This document shows, in pieces, positions 4,951-5,627 of a DNA stretch of 5,627 nucleotides. The position numbers and the translations under genes are program-made. Each line of letters opens with the position of its first letter. The first letter of the stretch is position 1. The notes under the pieces were generated by a model. The model was not told the DNA's origin. It searched no databases and worked only from the letters and a program-made list of their open reading frames with translations. This DNA is from CAYTLQ01 sp964438715 (GTDB taxonomy: Bacteria; Bacteroidota; Ignavibacteria; Ignavibacteriales; Ignavibacteriaceae): positions 1-5,627 of the forward strand of contig CAYTLQ010000225.1 of NCBI GenBank assembly GCA_964438715.1, given 5' to 3'.

Positions 4951-5627
4951 TTAACCAATCTTTGCATATCGGATACTTGAAGCATAATGTTTATGTAAGT
5001 TGTTTTTAAATATCAATGATTCACTTGAAAGTAATTTCGGATCGTTTTCAATAACAGTAAATGCATCGTACTTTGCTGATGCAAGTATTTCAACATCAGA
5101 ACTAAGATCAGCATACATAAATCCGGGAAATCCGCTTTGTTGTAATCCGAATATGTCACCCGGTCCGCGCAGTTTCATATCTATCTCTGCAATAGTAAAT
5201 CCGTTGCTATACTTCACCATAGATTGTAATCGTACTGATGCCTTATATCGTTCCATTTCAACCGATGAAAGATATTCAAGTTTGTTTTCAATACGCTTCG
5301 ATGATGCTACGATCTCATCGGGAGCCACAAGAATACAATATGCCTGCACCGATCCTCTTCCCACTCTGCCGCGAAGCTGATGAAGTTGACTCAATCCGAA
5401 ATGGTGAGCATCATTTATAAGAATAATATTTGCATCGGGGATGTCGATACCTACTTCAATTACCGTTGTTGAAATGAGAACATCATATTCTTTTTTTGAG
5501 AAACGCAGCATTACCTCTTCTTTCTGCTGCCATTTCATTCTTCCGTGAATTAAACCTACCCGTAATCCCTTCAGTATTCCTTCAGATAGTTCTTCGTAAT
5601 GCGTTTGTGCCGCTTTTAATTCAAGTT
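4951..5627 (-). CDS. recG: ATP-dependent DNA helicase RecG, C-terminal third (5' end outside window)
   Basis: RecG is the monomeric branched-DNA translocase that regresses stalled replication forks and processes recombination intermediates. The frame runs without a stop from the right edge to TAA at 4951-4953, giving 224 visible residues of a protein normally near 690-700 aa. An internal Met at 5536-5538 is not the start, because the frame upstream of it encodes helicase sequence (VGLIHGRMK). Helicase motif V (ISTTVIEVGIDIP, about 5437-5475) and motif VI (QLHQLRGRVGRG, about 5353-5388) are intact. The later LRGPGDIFGLQQSG matches the block shared by RecG and Mfd. The end YAKIG is usual for RecG. 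A Mfd identity is unlikely because the C-terminal extension of Mfd is missing. It is a housekeeping gene, probably unrelated in function to the unit downstream. Confidence 0.93.
   Translation of the reverse strand, partial: LELKAAQTHYEELSEGILKGLRVGLIHGRMKWQQKEEVMLRFSKKEYDVLISTTVIEVGIDIPDANIILINDAHHFGLSQLHQLRGRVGRGSVQAYCILVAPDEIVASSKRIENKLEYLSSVEMERYKASVRLQSMVKYSNGFTIAEIDMKLRGPGDIFGLQQSGFPGFMYADLSSDVEILASAKYDAFTVIENDPKLLSSESLIFKNNLHKHYASSIRYAKIG

Noticed and set aside
5000..5420. Plus-strand open frames opposite recG
   Set aside because: The minus strand carries intact helicase motifs V and VI here; the plus frames are shadows.
1..5627. CRISPR arrays, insertion sequences, tRNA or rRNA genes
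   Set aside because: No spaced repeat series, transposase sequence, terminal inverted repeats or cloverleaf-like segments were seen.

Overview
The window is an AT-rich (roughly 60% A+T by eye) bacterial chromosomal segment. Every convincing gene lies on the minus strand, so the genes read from right to left. Shine-Dalgarno-like sequences (GGAG, AGGAG, AGGA) precede the starts. The gene content (RecG, a biotin-type carboxyltransferase, a lysine 2,3-aminomutase and Ddl-like ATP-grasp ligases) would fit a Chlorobi/Ignavibacteria-like or related Gram-negative lineage. That placement is a low-confidence impression and the sequence does not prove it.

From right to left, the layout is as follows. 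The 3' third of recG (4951-5627) runs in from the window edge. A gap of about 145 bp holds a 10-bp direct repeat and a good sigma70-like promoter (TTGACA-N16-TATATT, 4836-4863). Four tightly packed genes follow: ATP-grasp ligase A (3726-4805, probably starting at a rare ATT codon), ATP-grasp ligase B (2677-3729, 4-bp ATGA overlap), a GNAT acetyltransferase (2214-2708, TTG start inside ligase B) and a lysine 2,3-aminomutase (1037-2200). A probable intrinsic terminator (985-1018) closes the unit. About 450 bp without a convincing gene follow, containing two perfect or near-perfect dyads. The left edge holds an acyl-CoA carboxyltransferase gene interrupted by an in-frame amber codon at 102-104, with coding similarity continuing past the stop to the window edge.

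The centrepiece is the four-gene unit. The aminomutase keeps the residues that select lysine and should make L-beta-lysine. The two ligases are related to D-Ala-D-Ala ligase but differ from it at substrate-site positions, so they probably form amide bonds with other amino acids. The acetyltransferase could finish or cap the product. The inference is a small beta-lysine-containing peptide or amide made without an NRPS, perhaps a solute or a cell-envelope or signalling molecule. The product is unknown, and the gene families themselves are not new.
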